The notes below the pieces were generated by a model, which saw only the letters and a list, made by a program, of their open reading frames with translations, was not told where the DNA came from and searched no databases. 64,000 nt of DNA, from positions 11,682,001-11,746,000 of the forward strand of contig JBBDHG010000057.1 of assembly GCA_037951165.1 (NCBI GenBank). Direction: 5' to 3'. This document shows positions 37,439-51,115 of this stretch, in pieces. Every line of letters begins with the position of its first letter. The stretch's first letter is position 1. Both the position numbers and the translations under genes were made by a program. This DNA is from Lophius americanus. Taxonomy: Eukaryota; Chordata; Actinopteri; Lophiiformes; Lophiidae.

Positions 37439-38319
37439 GCATGTTCTCAGCGACGCCCCTTCACCCCACATGGGATATGGCAGGCAGTTTGTTCTGTGTC
37501 CCCCTGCCATCACTACCCAATCCGACGAGGCAGTATAGTAGGAGCGGATGTACACTCAGCATCTTGATATGTTTCCACCTGCTGGTCCCAGTTAAGTTTA
37601 TTAAGTTAATGCACACAGGAGGTTTGATCGAAGAGTTTATGTCGGGGAAAGAAGGTGCTCATCTCTGAGCAGGAAGCACTTCCATAATCCCTGTGCGGAG
37701 TTGTTACCTGGTCACTATCAATCATCCATGCAGTCATTTGTTCTCTCTCTCCTTCTTCATGCTGTGTTCATTATGTGTTTGTGGACTTTTATATGCTCCA
37801 AAGAAACAGCAGCAGGTGTTTTACAATGTGTATTGTCTGCGTTTCTCTATTAGCTATCATTACTGTAATTCCTGAATTTGGATATGGGACACATGCAAAC
37901 GTCAGTATGTCTATCGTGCTAATCGGAAGGATCTGAAGGCATTATGTACAACTTAATTCCTGTTGAGTTAATTCTGCTCTGCCTAATCATTTCTGGGCTC
38001 TGACTTGAAATGAGAATATTTGCAAATGAAGGAAACTCCCTAAACCTGATCATGGTTGACTATTTTTGTTTAGAGATTCCTCATCAAGCCTATCTGCTTG
38101 TAGCTTGTGGTGTTACAAGCAGAGTTTGAATATAATTATCGGCAGGGTCATTTAGGGACATCTTATCTGATCCATGCGAAAAACAGCAGGAAACAACTTC
38201 TTGATTTATGATTTATTTATTTATTTATTGGTCTGTTGAATCAAGCTGTCTTATCCTGGGTTTAAAACCAACATCCTTATGTTGTCATGGGTAAGTACTT
38301 TTTATGGAGACCGGGCGTG

Positions 38320-38450
38320 ATTTTTGTTCCTGAGGAGCAGTGGGAAGCTCCTGTCAGGCAACTGCGGTTCAGGGTCTTGCTCTACAACCATACGACTTGT
38401 AAACTGCAGGGGCAGTCTGGGGATCGAAACACTGTTTTTGGGGGGCCCGC
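38320..38450 (-). mobile_element. SINE-related fragment (antisense)
   Basis: Plus-strand ctgaggagcagtgggaagct, cggttcagggtcttgctc and gcagtctggggatcgaaaca match the antisense of teleost tRNA-SINEs. The last segment corresponds to a B box (gtttcgatccc) read on the minus strand. Confidence 0.6.
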
Positions 38451-41189
38451 TCCGCCTCCTTTTTGTTTGCAATTTTTATACCTTGCTTCGCATGCATGGC
38501 AGAAAAAAGGAAATTCATGAGTTATGTCACCCAGTATCACAGATTTCTCTTCACATAGATCCGTGGTGCAAGATTAACATCCGCTGCCAGTCCTCACTTG
38601 AAATGTAGGAAGTAATATTGCCCTTTGACAAAGAAAAATGAAAATTTATGGGTAGTTGACACTTATCAACTGTAGGGAGTAGAACAGAATAGTAATGAGC
38701 GGTAACAGCAGCAGCCCTTGTGTGGATTATTGTACAATAGAAATTAACAAAGATATGTTGTTTTATGTGAGGCCTCTACATAACTGTCGTCAACAGTATT
38801 AGTTTTGTGATTTAAGTGGGAGTTGCATGATAAAACCTGTGTATTGTTTACCTGTCATCCAGTAACACATTATTTGATTCTTAATTTATTGTCCATAAAG
38901 CAGTAGGGACAAGAAATGTTATGTATATGTGTGTCTGTGTATTAAAAAATATATATATAGTAAATAACAAGTATTTTTGTTAGAGCAAAAAAAAAGACCA
39001 CTGTTGTTTTATCTTAAAGCACAATAAAACAAATCCCAATAGTAAATACATCATACATTCTGACATTTTCTGTGCATGAAATATCAAAATAGGAATTTTA
39101 GAACTTGTGTCGCAATACTCTCCAAATCCACTTCTCAAATCTGAAGATCAATGCAAGTATAGTAAACATGTAATAATAAACATCTGTTATGTGATAGTGT
39201 TGAGTAGATTCACTCAGTTGTAGCTGTGTTTACTTGTGTTTAAACAGTATTTTGACAGTTGTAGGATTATCTTCTGTCCTCCTTTTTTCTCCTTAGACTG
39301 AGGTCAAAGGTCAGCTACTTTTCACTGTTAAAAGTAATGGCTATCTTGAAGAACTCGGTTTCTGAACTTTTTTTTAAGTAATGCCTATGTTTTGTGTTTT
39401 ACAGTATTTAGATGATTTAAACTTTCAGGTGTACAAGAAAAATACTCTGTTAGTAAATTACATTAAATAATATTCTATATTTAAGTGTTTTCTTAGTATT
39501 TTTGGTTGTACCATTAAGTGAAATTTAAGTTTCTTCAGTTTTAACGGAATAAAATTAATAATCTACTTCGCTTAGTAGTTATGAGGCAGTCGGTTTTCTG
39601 TAACAAAATGTATTTTAAGTAAAACCAACAAATTACACTGTACAGTATATAAGCTATCCATATGGCATAAAAGTTAAATCTTAATAGTGAATACATGACA
39701 ACTTTCTTATGTTTTCTGTGTATGTAATATTAAAATAGGATTTTCTTTTAAAAATACAGGAACAAATAAAAAGAAAAATGCCACAAAATATCACAATTTA
39801 AAAATGAGCTGCAATCATCAAGCTTGCTAATTTTACATAATGATATATCCCCAATGAAACAAAGGCAAATCTTTGCAATTTAAAAAAGTTTGTAACTAGA
39901 GTATATTAAATTCAAAAAAAAGTCTTGCTCCACTGTTAGACCTTCTGATCAACATTTGATTATTTCAGCCTCACAGAGGTTTTAGGACTAACGGAAAAAC
40001 TGATCAGTCACGATTGGTTTCAACATGATGTACAAAATGCCAAGCAAATATTGCATATGTCCATCATCTGCATCCGCATGACACACGCTTGTGCTGGTTT
40101 TTAATTATTCTGCATAAATCCCCTTTTTTGTATGATAAATTGCCAAAAGAGGCATGCTCTACCTTCATGGAGCAGGTGGAACCAAGCAACAGATGTGATG
40201 CTAGTTAGAGCAGATGGCAGCAAATTTCACAAAAGGTCAGGTGGTCTGGTACTTGTGCTGCGCAGTGATTGGCCTTTTTGTCTAAGGAGGAAGACAGAAT
40301 CTTCAACAATAGTCCCTCAGCGTGAAGGTGTGATCACGAATTTACGGGTCCTAATTAGTCAGGTCTGTTTGACATCCCTCCTGATTAGACATGGACGTAT
40401 ATTGCCTTCTCTAACAGAAGAGACTGTACCACCACACCTCTTCTATTCATGTGAAGCTCCTTCTGCTCAACAAAATTAAAAAATGGTGGAAGCAAAAATC
40501 AACTTATTAAAGAATCTGCATATTATTCAGTCTGATTGGAGCTCCTCAAACCGACTGTCACCTTTTGCCATGCACTCCTGTCACGCATCTTGTCAAATAT
40601 CTTTCAATTAGCACAACTGTGCTTACAAGTGCTCCTCTGACACACTTCACATCTGGGATTCCTAATTAAGATGACGTGTTACATAATGAATGCCTTCGCT
40701 CTACTAATTAGAGCTCACTTAGTGCCTTAGCTTCGGAGATGTGAGAATCTGTGCTATACTAGCGTTAATGTAAGCCTCATGACGGAAGTGTGGAGCGAAG
40801 AGCTGAAAGGATGATGTGTAGAATACAACCAACCCTCAGTATGTTATCTTTATATTATAATTGTAAGGCATATATTGAATATAGTGTCTGTATTTGATTA
40901 ACAGCACCTGACGAGGCCACATGAACACAAAGGGGGTCTTTCCTGACTTTCCTAACTCCGGCTGTCGCCTGATCAAGGATATTTCAGCTCCGTGTCAATC
41001 CACTGATTCTGCAGGAGATATAAGACGGTTAGGAGAAACAGTGGATGGTACTCTTTCATAATATATGGAGAGGAAGAAAATCTATTTCGTGGCTTAAATT
41101 ACTTCAATGTTAATTAGTTGCGGATTGATCTCTTTTTTTTTTTAAAGCGCATTCGAAATCACTCACTGCACAGTCTCCACATGTTCTTG

Positions 41190-41600
41190 TTCATCTACTC
41201 ACTTCTCTCCTCCACTTATCCTCGGTTTGGTAATGGTAGCAGCGGGCTAAAAAGGGTATTCCAGTCGTTCCTCTCTTCAGCAACACTCCCCACATCATCC
41301 TGAGGAGTTCCCAGTCTAGGTGAAATAAAAAATTTCCTCCAGCGAGTTCTGGTTTGGACCTGGTGTGTCCTCTCAGTTGGACGTGCCAGGAAAACCTCCA
41401 AAGTGAAGCATTCAGATCAGATGCCCGAATCACCTCAACTGGCTATGTGGAGGCGCACGCTCCTGATCTTCAAGCTTTGCATCTTATCTCCACGGCTGAG
41501 CCCAGCCACCCTAGGAAGGAAGCTCATTCAGTCACTTCTTTCCTTGACCTCATTCTTTCGGCCTCTACTCAGGAATTATTGTTCACCGAGTGAAAATCTC
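41190..41600 (-). mobile_element. LINE ORF2 C-terminal fragment (antisense)
   Basis: Antisense frames read VEVIRASDLNASLWRF..WHVQ, then TRWRKFFISPRLGTPQDDVG and NDWNTLFSPLLPLP. This corresponds to the family's GRPRTRW...LLSLLPP end. The upstream part on the minus strand (to 41600) gives the RIQ/SFLGWLG region with frameshifts. Confidence 0.8.
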
Positions 41601-43856
41601 GTTGTGAACAATTTTTTTGGGAAATTGGACAAACAAATATTCATTAATCTGAATGAGCTATGATTTGAAAAGGTTCTTATGAAAGAATTTGAATGGAATG
41701 GCATTATTTTAGTCCCTCTACTGGAGATGGAGGGAACTTATTAAGGAGAGCGGAAGCTCGTCTCAGTCAAGTAAATCCCTTTCACCAATCACACACCCTC
41801 AATACTCTACACACATACACACACACACACAAACACACACAAGCGAGAGACGCCTCACATGAACCCGTGTTCAGGGAGATTGCTTACCAGCGCTTAGTTC
41901 AGTGGCGATACCCAGCTGGGTCCTGACCTAATGGGAATTGATTGCACTGCTCCCAGGCTGCACTGTCATGACAAGTTATTTTAACAGCACTAAAGCAAGC
42001 TTATGTTGAAGTTTAAAAGTAGGGGGGCGTGTGCGGAGCAATCACCCATGGCACTTTTGTGACATCTGAATGCTTTCTATTTATTTTTTAGAACAAAATA
42101 TTTCAAGAAAAATAAAATATGATGACAATCACAATGTGAGAAGGAGGGTAAAATAGGTGGTGGCTGGGTGACGGAGGTGAGGTCCAGAGCCATTCTGCTG
42201 CCAATATGAGAGCTACCACATAGCATATAGGTGTCAATTCCATGACGGTTAAGTGTAGTATATACAGGCCATGTATGGAACCATTTTTTCCTGCAATGAC
42301 CTGCCAAGCAAACACATTTTCAGCAAAGATGAAAGCTGCTGTTTATGGTCCTCACACAGGGTATTAGTTGCATAGTCCAGCCATCTGTTTGCTGCAATGT
42401 CCCCTCTCCTTTTGTTTCTGCCATTTCATCGGTGACTGTGTTTCAATGTAGGTAAGTATCCTGGTTATGAGGCTTATCCTGGTTTTGATCATATTTGGGA
42501 TATGGTGTTAACATAAACTCTTCCACATTCCTCTTCCTGTGTTTATGATAAAAACTAGTATCCTGGTTACTGATTACTACTGACTGTTTGCAACTATAAT
42601 GTTGTCATGCTTTCTCATCATTCATGTTAAGCGCAGCTTAATTTAAAACTAATTGGATATAGCTATAAAAATATTTAGGGGTTCATAGCTGGAGGAGGAC
42701 AGTGAGACTAGTCCACACACACTCAGGGAATTTTAAAAACAGATTTTTCTCCTCTCGTTTAGGAAAGTAATTTTTTTTACATATGCACAGATTAAAAGTC
42801 CCTCCTTCAACAAGAGAGGACTCTCGCACTGACACAATGAATATTATCTTACTTGTCAGCAACTCCAACGAAGACTAAAAGTTTGGAGGGAGTTTTTCAA
42901 AATATTGGTTCATGGTGACTGTCTATAGCATTTGCAAGACTACAAAAGGGCCTAATGTAGAAAAAAGGTACGTTATTAAGAGTAGCCATGTTCGTTCAGA
43001 CAAGACTGGTGGGAGGGGACTGGTTGGTTGTCTGTAGTCACCTTGCAGACATGTGCATTTTGTATTATTGAAGGAGACGATTTCCACGATTTGCAAACTC
43101 AGTCTGCGTTCCTGTTTTCTTTTCTTCTTCCATTTATTATCCGGTATAATTGTTTCATAATAAACAAGCTGATTCATATTGAAATAAAGAATTAGTGATG
43201 AGTACTTAAGATGCTCTTAACACATCAGTCCGTCATCCACTTTAAAGTATAATGGAATTTGGAGTTTAATGGAATTTGGGTTTTAATGGCGTTTCTGATT
43301 GCGACATCTAATGTGATAAATTACGACGGCTCAAGCATGAGCACTCCAAGTAATTTGTTTCCCTCATGTTTTTTCTGCATGCCAATTAAAGTTCGCCGTT
43401 TGACAGTCCAGCCAAAATAAATGCCCCTGACCTGCATTCCTTGACGGCTGAGACAGCCAATTGAAATAGAGCGCTGGGACTGAAGCCTCCATGATTATCA
43501 GACCCACATATATGGGCTGGATGGAACAGTCAGGTGGGGTATTGATCTTGAAAACTGATCTTGAAAACGAGTGAAGGTGTTGAGCTCAGTAACGATTAAG
43601 GGATCGCGTCCGTTTTGGGACAAAATCACACCATAACGCCGGTGTCAACCTCCACTGCGTTCAAGCTTAATCACACAGGGCAGGAGAGCTCAGACCCCCA
43701 CTCAAACGGTGCTTGATCATCTGAACTAGTCTGTACATTACTTGGGATTTGGAGAGTCTCAGGTTCCACATGGGTAAGAGGAGGTGGTCGGTCACCATCG
43801 CCTCTGGGGGAAATGTGTTCACCACATGCATAGATATGAATGAGAAGAGGCGTGAG

Positions 43857-43860
<4 letters not shown>

Positions 43861-43944
<84 letters not shown>

Positions 43945-43950
43945 CGTGTG
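43861..43950. repeat. (TG)n microsatellite, 40 pure units
   Basis: 43861-43940 is an uninterrupted TG run, followed by CG-interrupted units. The adjacent open frames of Cys/Val or Thr/His repeats are artefacts of it. Confidence 0.98.
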
Positions 43951-44154
43951 GTCTCTAAGAAATAAAACATCACTTCTACCTAACCATTTATATGCTGTGA
44001 AAAGTCCTTTATACAGATTTATCCATTAATTATTTTATGCCTGAAAAGTCGGTGATATTATGGAATCATCATTGAAACATCCGCATCTGCTGCCCTAGAT
44101 CCTTTGTGTTTACACAACAACTCAAAAATGACCTCATAATTAATTTTCAATTAG

Positions 44155-44710
44155 TCGAAATTTGGTTCATATGAATGGGCTCGGGGGCATAGATCAGTGT
44201 CAAAAAAATATTTGACTCGATTTTCCTCACTGTGGAAGCATTTTCTATGAAAACCCTGTTTTCCCAACAGAACTATAGAAATCTTTCATGCATCATTTCA
44301 AATGTTATTCCCATATAGACTATAGTACTTTGCTGGAGTGATTTTGGAAAAGTCAGTCATTTATTTCTAAAACTAGCTGGAGCTTTATCTCCAAAAGTTT
44401 CCGGCTGTAATTATATATGTTTTGGTCCGATTTACTCCAAATTTGGTGAATCGACATGAGGTAGACACAAGACAGACATGATCTATCCTGTATATATTGT
44501 GTTTTACTTTAATAGTTCATATTGTACTTAGTAAGTTGAGCTTTTAAGAAAAACACTGTTTTCCTGATAACTTTTTAACCATTGGTATCACTTCGTCCAG
44601 ATTTGATAATTGTGAATGGACTCAAGGAGATCTATCTTGACCATATCATATTTTACTCTGATAGTTAACTCTCTTAAGTGAGCTTTTTTATAAAAAATAT
44701 TGTGGACACA
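44155..44710 (+). repeat. Non-coding repeat with internal tandem units
   Basis: Two or three diverged units of about 180 nt. Each has a tccgatttactccaaatttg-like start, a tgaatgga/gggctc segment, a gatctatc segment, an attttactctgatagtt-like segment and a gagcttttaagaaaaac end. No coding potential. Confidence 0.55.
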
Positions 44711-44792
44711 ACTCCACATTCAATTTGAGTAGTTCAATCAGGGGGATTTCATTTACAACGTATGCTATTGGAGGTTCTGGGGATGTACTTTT

Positions 44793-44880
44793 AAGATAAG
44801 ATAAGATAAGATAAGATAAACCTTTATTAGTCCCATAATGGGGATATTGCAGATTTTGATGTTGGGAACGACAGTGTGGA
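44793..44880 (-). repeat. (AAGAT)n plus SINE/LINE-type tail
   Basis: 44793-44820 is a perfect AAGAT run. Directly after it comes aacctttattagtcccataa tggggatatt, a very common teleost retroposon tail read on the minus strand. The microsatellite is the usual 3' end of such copies. Confidence 0.75.
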
Positions 44881-47336
44881 TCTAGTTAAATTCTGAAATG
44901 TTTCAGCTTGTGTTTTTATTAGTTCTCGGTAAAACAGTATTTTGACAGCAGGAAGCAAATATAAGCAAAGAATGGCCTCGGGTGTTAATTTATAACTCAG
45001 TAATGAAAATACTTATTGATCTTATGTACATTCAACGTTTAAATGTTATGTAAATAAGAAGAACAGTCAACCTGCTCTCTGCCGACATGTAGAACTCCTC
45101 TGGTCAATCATGCTTAAACCTCAGCTCTGGAACTCTTTAGCTATCTTAGTTATTGCATATGCTTTAATACATTGCATTAAAGTCATATTTCTCTTCTTTC
45201 TATTTTTTAGCAGCTTTATTTTTCGCATGATGAACCTTAAATGCTCTCAGATTATGACTAGCACCAGTTGTAACAGTAAAGACGGTTTTGGGATCTTCTT
45301 TATAACTCCATATATTTTTAATACTCTATATAACTTCATATCCGGTTTAAAACTGTCTATATTCACCAAATCAAACCTGGCAGGGTGTTTAAAAATGGCG
45401 CTTTTGAACTGAAGTGGACGTCACTGCAATTACTGGCTTTGTTTCCTTGCAACAATGCCGTCAATCAAACATGATTTGATCACACCAGCGTCAGACTTTA
45501 AGGGTTAATGAGTAGAAAATATTTCTATTATCAAGCATTGAGACGGTGATCATGAGTTTTCTTTTTTTTAGATGGATAGATGTTTTTATCTTGAACCAAA
45601 TTTAGCTGGAATGGGGATACATCTGAATAGTTGCAGGCTATGTCAGATTAACCGAGGGACTTTTGGAACATATTGTCAAAAATGCTTTGCCGGAATTTTC
45701 TTACAGAACCAATGTCCTGCACAAACATATTTTTTTACCCCTTTATAAACTGACATTACCTCTCTCCTGAACACCGTCGTGATTCTCACTGCAATCAATA
45801 GGTCTCTCTTGCATCAGTCTTGTTCAAGGAAAGAGTTGCCCTGCCTTACGTTTTGCACACTCAGTGATTTTGCTCTGTCAAATTAAATGAGCGTATTTTC
45901 AAGTATTGGTGACACAGCTCATTTTCTTTTCGTCGAAGCTTCAAACCATTTCTTTTCCACAATTGGAAAGAAAACAAATCCAGGGGGCGGTAAAGAAATA
46001 CAATTAAATCCAGCATCTCTGACCTGAGCTCCACTAGAGCTGAAGCCCTGCTGCTCCCTTGTGGACAATGGATTTCGGGGAGGGTTTGCACAAAGCACCA
46101 ATGTAGGGCACCACAATGGCAAAGCCACCCTGGCTGGCACACAGTACCAGCTACTGACCTGTTAAAACAGCTGGAACGTTTTAGCACCGCTCGCCTCTGG
46201 TGATTTGCAGGACCGCTGGTAAAGGGCTTGAAAGGAAAGAAGGGCCGGCGGGGAAGGGAAAGAGGAGGGGATACAGGGGCATGATGGCAGAGCAGGGCAG
46301 AAATGGAAACCAGCTGAGGAAGACAGTTCAAGTCAATTATTTTTAAAAGGGAGCTGGACAATTATGGGCTCATTTTGGTATGTTAGCAATGGCGGATAGT
46401 AAGATACATAGTTTGTGCATTTTTTTAAGTACTGCCATTGTGTACACAATTGAGGAAACTGTACTTTGCTTGTGTATATCCATTTTCTGGTATTTTACAG
46501 TTCTACTACACTTCACAGATGTCAAGTAATTAGCTCATCGATTAAGCTGCTCAACAACAAAAAATAGTTAGATTACCTCATCCTTTACTTGTACAGCAGT
46601 AACATAGTCCTGCACTTTAATGCAGTAGTAATACTAATATAATAGTTAAACACTGAATGGGATCAATAACCCCTATAAACACTATTAATACTTTTACACA
46701 TTTCTAGTAAATAATTTTACTTAAGGTATTGAGAGTACCTCTTCTACTTTTACTGGAATATTTGCATAGTGTGGTATCGGAACTCTAACTCAAGCGAAGC
46801 ATCTGAATACTACATCCACCGATGCAGGTGAGCTCAATGGATGGGAGGTCAAGAAATAATGAATGGATTATTGAAACACTAATAAATGAAAAATAGATGA
46901 TTTAGACTGAAAGGTAAAAGTTTGGAGGTGTTGAAGCTTATGGACTCGGATAAGAAAGAACTTTGTAGAACACGTCAGAGGTTTTACTAGAGCTGCTAGA
47001 GAGCTGTGGTGTTGCTGAATAACCTATGACAGTATTTGCAATGTTTAACATTCATAATAAAATGTTCTCAAGGTGCGCGTTCCATTGAAATAAAATCATT
47101 TGTTACTCACAAAGAACATCTTCAGCATAGACTATGCTTCTCCAGGCTATAATCTGTGAAAATGGTCGAAATGGATAAATATGGCACCAAAAAAGCAGAA
47201 AATGTTTACCAGTTTAACTGTGTGGTTGCAAAACATATTTAAGAAATGGATATTTGGCTCTAAATTTATGGCCTCCAGATGCATAGAAACAACATTGGCT
47301 CAATAAAACTTGTAAGATGAGTTTGGACGTTGTGTT

Positions 47337-47397
47337 GATGTCTTGTTTTGATCTTTTCCTTCCTTCGGCAACCACTAGAGGATCAAAACAAGACATC
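47337..47397. repeat. Perfect 17-bp inverted repeat with 27-nt spacer
   Basis: gatgtcttgttttgatc at 47337-47353 is the exact reverse complement of 47381-47397. It could form a strong hairpin. No flanking transposon ends were recognised. Confidence 0.9.
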
Positions 47398-47639
47398 GGT
47401 CATCGGGTTCCACACATTCATTTGGCATAGGCTTGAGTCAGAAGCCCTCCTGACACAACCAGCCAAATAAAGGATACCATATAACAAAACTGAACCCATA
47501 AAACTCCATGCATGAATGTAGTGTTCAAAGCATCATTCCACAAATCAAGGTGCTTTAGTAGTAGAACCAGCACTACATTCATTAACCCTTAATACCAAAG
47601 ACCTCATCTTTCCTTTATTTGCAAATATTAGCATTCAGA

Positions 47640-48050
47640 AGAGTCAAAGCAGGAATGAAAGGAAAGGTTTACAAGATGGTAGTGAGAGCAGCTCTGCTGG
47701 ATGGTTTAGAGAGGGTGGCACCGACCAAAGTTGGATTTGGCTGAGCTGAAAATGTTAAGATGTTCTCTGAGAGTGAGGAGGATGGACTGGATTATTAACA
47801 AACAGATCAGAGGAACAGCCCAGGTTAGATGTCTTGTAGACAAAGTAAGAGACGCCAGATTGAGATGGTTTGGACACGTGAAGAGGAGGGATAGTGTTTA
47901 TACAGGTAGAAGGATTCTGGAGCTGTGGGCCAGAAGAAAAACGGGAAGAACAAAGTAGATGTTTCTGGATATGGTGATAGAACATGCAGCTGGTTAGTGT
48001 GATCTACCGTATCCAACCCTAAAGGGAACAGCTTAAAGAAGAAGAAGATT
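47640..48050 (+). mobile_element. LINE 3' end, ORF2 C-terminal remnant (copy 2, sense)
   Basis: The frame at about 47731-47957 reads AELKMLRCSLRVRRMDWI, IRGTAQVRCLVDKVRDARLR, WFGHVKRRDSV and RRILELWARRKTGRTK. These are typical end-of-ORF2 motifs of a fish LINE. The upstream part (VYKMVVRAALLDG) is in another frame. The copy ends in agaagaagaa and is 5'-truncated. Same family as 1925-2275 in opposite orientation. Confidence 0.85.
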
Positions 48051-48344
48051 ACAATAACCATGTCCGTCTAGTGATGGGCTCAAGGAGCCTGACTCTAAAC
48101 AGACCTCTGGAAGACCCACAGAAATGGCATTATCTAAAACAATCAAAAAAAAAGAGACACTAGATCCAGGTGAAAAAAACAAATAAAACTTAAATTACAG
48201 CAAATTTAAAATCCCCCAATTCCAATTAACATGGAGTAGCAGAAGTATTTGATTATTTGTGTTTTATTGACACAGGCCTCTGGTCTGTGTTAGTAGAGTA
48301 GGACTCTAGACCTTACAGTGATAAAACTTGAACCCAATTTAATT

Positions 48345-48350
<6 letters not shown>

Positions 48351-48382
<32 letters not shown>

Positions 48383-48410
48383 CGTGTGTGTGGGTGTGTG
48401 TGGTGTGTGT
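48351..48410. repeat. (TG)n microsatellite, interrupted
   Basis: TG units with CG and GG interruptions. Confidence 0.97.
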
Positions 48411-48599
48411 TATGAAATTATTTTTGGCCCACTTTAGCAGTTGTAACTTAAAATTGATTGACACAACTTTGTGGTTTTGAGTGAATACAAACAGCACAAC
48501 ATGAAGTTTATCCTGGATTAGATCCTGGATTCGATCAACGAAATAAAAAACAGTGAAGTTAAGCAAAATAACTGTAATTTTGTTAAATGTATGTTGCTT

Positions 48600-48800
48600 A
48601 CTTTAGTTAGCTGGACACTCACAGTCTATTTTTAACAGATCATTGTATTACCCAATACAGTCATGTTGGTTGAACAAAATTCTGTTATTTTTCATCTTAA
48701 CAAGGTAATTAAATTATATTCAATTACATCCGACACAACTCAGTTCGATGGAAGTTGGTGACATAACTTAAGTAAATTCAGCAGACCTTTTTTTGATTGC
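48600..48800 (+). repeat. AT-rich dispersed repeat, plus copy
   Basis: It shares gttagctggaca, gtattacccaatacag, atgttggttgaacaa, ttatttttcatcttaacaag, taattaaattat, cacaactcag and taagtaaattcagca with the reverse complement of 56035-56215. No protein is encoded. Confidence 0.8.
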
Positions 48801-50749
48801 TGGCCGATATGGATAATTATAGGAAATGAGCCCAAGTCTTGTTCTCCACTGCAGCTCATTATATTCTGGAAATGATGGACTGAGAAGTAGGTGAACCAGC
48901 TCTTATCTCATGTTCATAGCCCCTCCTTGTGATGTCGCTCAATCACAATTGCGTACCTGCTAGGTCACAGTTACAGTTTGTGCTTGTGATGATGATTCAA
49001 GGGAACGTCAGTGACTGCCTAGGTCTTCAGCAAGAGACTTATACATAGAAGGTCAGATGTGTGTGATTGTGATAAGAAAGGTTGAGAGGAGGGATCGTGA
49101 AGAAAAAGAGTCAAAGAGGGGCTCAGCAATCAGCTCTCCATTTTCCCAACAAAGTTGTTAAAATATAATGTGAGGAGGAGGGTCAGTGTGCAGCATTTAA
49201 GGTTCAAAGGTATTAGCAATTAATTTAAAAATAGAACCATTAAACAAAAATGCAACCTTGGTTGTGTATCAGTAGATGACACGCACCTCACAGATGTGTT
49301 TTTTGCAGATTTAACATCCATTTAAGAGCTTTTTATTATTACGGGAATCATATCCTTGTTTATGAAAGAGCTTCAACCCATTGGTTTGATCATGTTTTTA
49401 GAGGTATTTTGATGGCAGCTTTGATGAATAATGCAGAGGGTTCCAATAGATGTTAGATTCAAAGCTAGTGGCTAAAATCACTGTAGGAATCAGCAGTAAA
49501 CTATTTCCACTTGAAGGCCCATAATCAGGCATTTACAGTTTCTATATTCATTTTCATTGTGCACAGTGCTAGATTTTGATATAAACATGGATTTATATCT
49601 CAGACAAAGGTTGTAGTATGTTTATATTGCTCCCCCTAGTGGACACAGGTGGTATGTAGAAATCAAAATCCCTCCCAGTTTAAAATCAGATTTTGGGCAC
49701 ATTGTCTTTCGAATCTAAACAAATGGAAAGTCCTCCTTGTCCTGTCCTAAAAAACACTGTCTAGAATAACATGAACTCTGTAGTAATTCTATCAAATTGG
49801 ATGCATTAGTTATGGGTATATCATCAAGGTGAGGCTTAACTTAAAATAAACAATGAGCAGAACAGGTTAACTAAAATACCAACCTTTGATTGACCCACTT
49901 TGTTGAAAAATTGGAGGTAAACTCCATTGATCAAGTCCAATGTGGTTCTATTGTATTCTACTAAGAATGGACTGCAGTGAATTTTAGAAACTGTTTTGCA
50001 TGACAGTTGCACCAGGTATTATAGCAGGCTGCTCAACCTGCCTAGTAACTATTGTGTATCCATTATAGGTAAGCATGCCCTGAAGCTCTGTATGGATTTT
50101 ATACAGTGGTCACTGAGATACAAGTGGCACACAGACTGCTGTAATTAAAGGCTAAACTGCGCTCAGAGGGATACTTCACCACACATTTTAAAAATTAATA
50201 TTATAGCGATCTGTGTTTTGCTTTCTATTATTGTACAACATCTTGTAAATGTTCAGAGGTGATTAATTACTATTCAAGGCCGATGGCCAACTTTGAGGTG
50301 CCTCCTCTGCTAACGATGAAAGGCCAGGTACCCAGGTACAATAAAGTTTATGAACATTTTACGTATTATAAAAAGAAAAACACATCATGAGGATATGACA
50401 AAACAAAGATGGATTTAAAATAAAAGAATCAAGCATGAAAAAAGAATTATAATTAGGAATGTTCTGTTTCATTCGCCAAATACATCCACCGTTTCTCCCA
50501 CCCTTTTTTCTACCAGTTCTTTTTGGATTCTTACAGAGAAGGTCAGTTTTTCTAGAAGGTACAAGTGTTTAACAATAAATATAAAGACACCAACAGTTGG
50601 GAAGCTTATCTGAAGCCACTATTTCCCTTTTACTTGCTGCCAGCAAGATCTTTACAGGATGTACACCATCTTTATTGAACCCATGTAAAATATGTCCACG
50701 GTAGAGAGATGTGAATGACAGACATAAGCCTGTCCTCAGTGACAAATAC

Positions 50750-51115
50750 AGGAAAACCTGATTGAGTTTGCAGAAAAAACACCAAAAGGATGAGGGACAG
50801 CTCTGTGAAGGTCTTTCAGCGGCCCAGGTAGAGCACAGACCTGAGACCAGAACATCTATGGAGAGACCTGAATCTGGCTGTACACGGATGGTCCCCATGC
50901 AGTCTGAAAGAGCCTGAGAGGATCGGCAGAGAATGTCAGGGTATCTACCAATCCAGCAGTGCATAGCTTGTCAGGGCGACCCATGAAGACGGGAGGCGTG
51001 TAGTCTTTCTAAAGATTAGCAGAAAGTTCTGATATTCCGTCTTAGCTTTGTTATTATGTGGTATTGGGCACAGATTGATTAAGAAAAAAGTGAAGGATCT
51101 CAATGCTTCCTGGAT
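50750..51115 (+). mobile_element. Tc1-like transposase C-terminus and 3' end
   Basis: Plus-strand frames read DSSVKVFQRPR, then EHLWRDLNLAVHGWSP, matching the end of the Tc1/mariner DDE domain (family motif SPDLNPIEHLWRDLK.AVH). A decayed C-terminus follows, then 3' non-coding sequence ctttgttattatgtggtatt, gattgattaagaaaaaagtg and aaggatctcaatgctt, like the terminal region of vertebrate Tc1 elements. The 5' half and both perfect ends are missing. The 131-codon antisense frame here is its shadow. Confidence 0.85.

Noticed and set aside
40132..40479. 115-codon plus-strand open frame
   Set aside because: No motif recognised, no suitable splice sites in phase with il1rapl1, and no similarity to its next exon.
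43671..43973. 100-codon Thr/His repeat frame
   Set aside because: It is produced entirely by translation of the TG/CA microsatellite.
45861..46361. 166-codon minus-strand open frame, the longest in the window
   Set aside because: It has no recognised domain, no signal or membrane pattern, Ser/Pro/Leu-rich composition typical of a chance frame, and no exon borders or promoter. It is best read as intron.
50569..50964. 131-codon minus-strand open frame
   Set aside because: The plus strand of the same bases encodes recognisable Tc1 transposase, so this is its antisense shadow.
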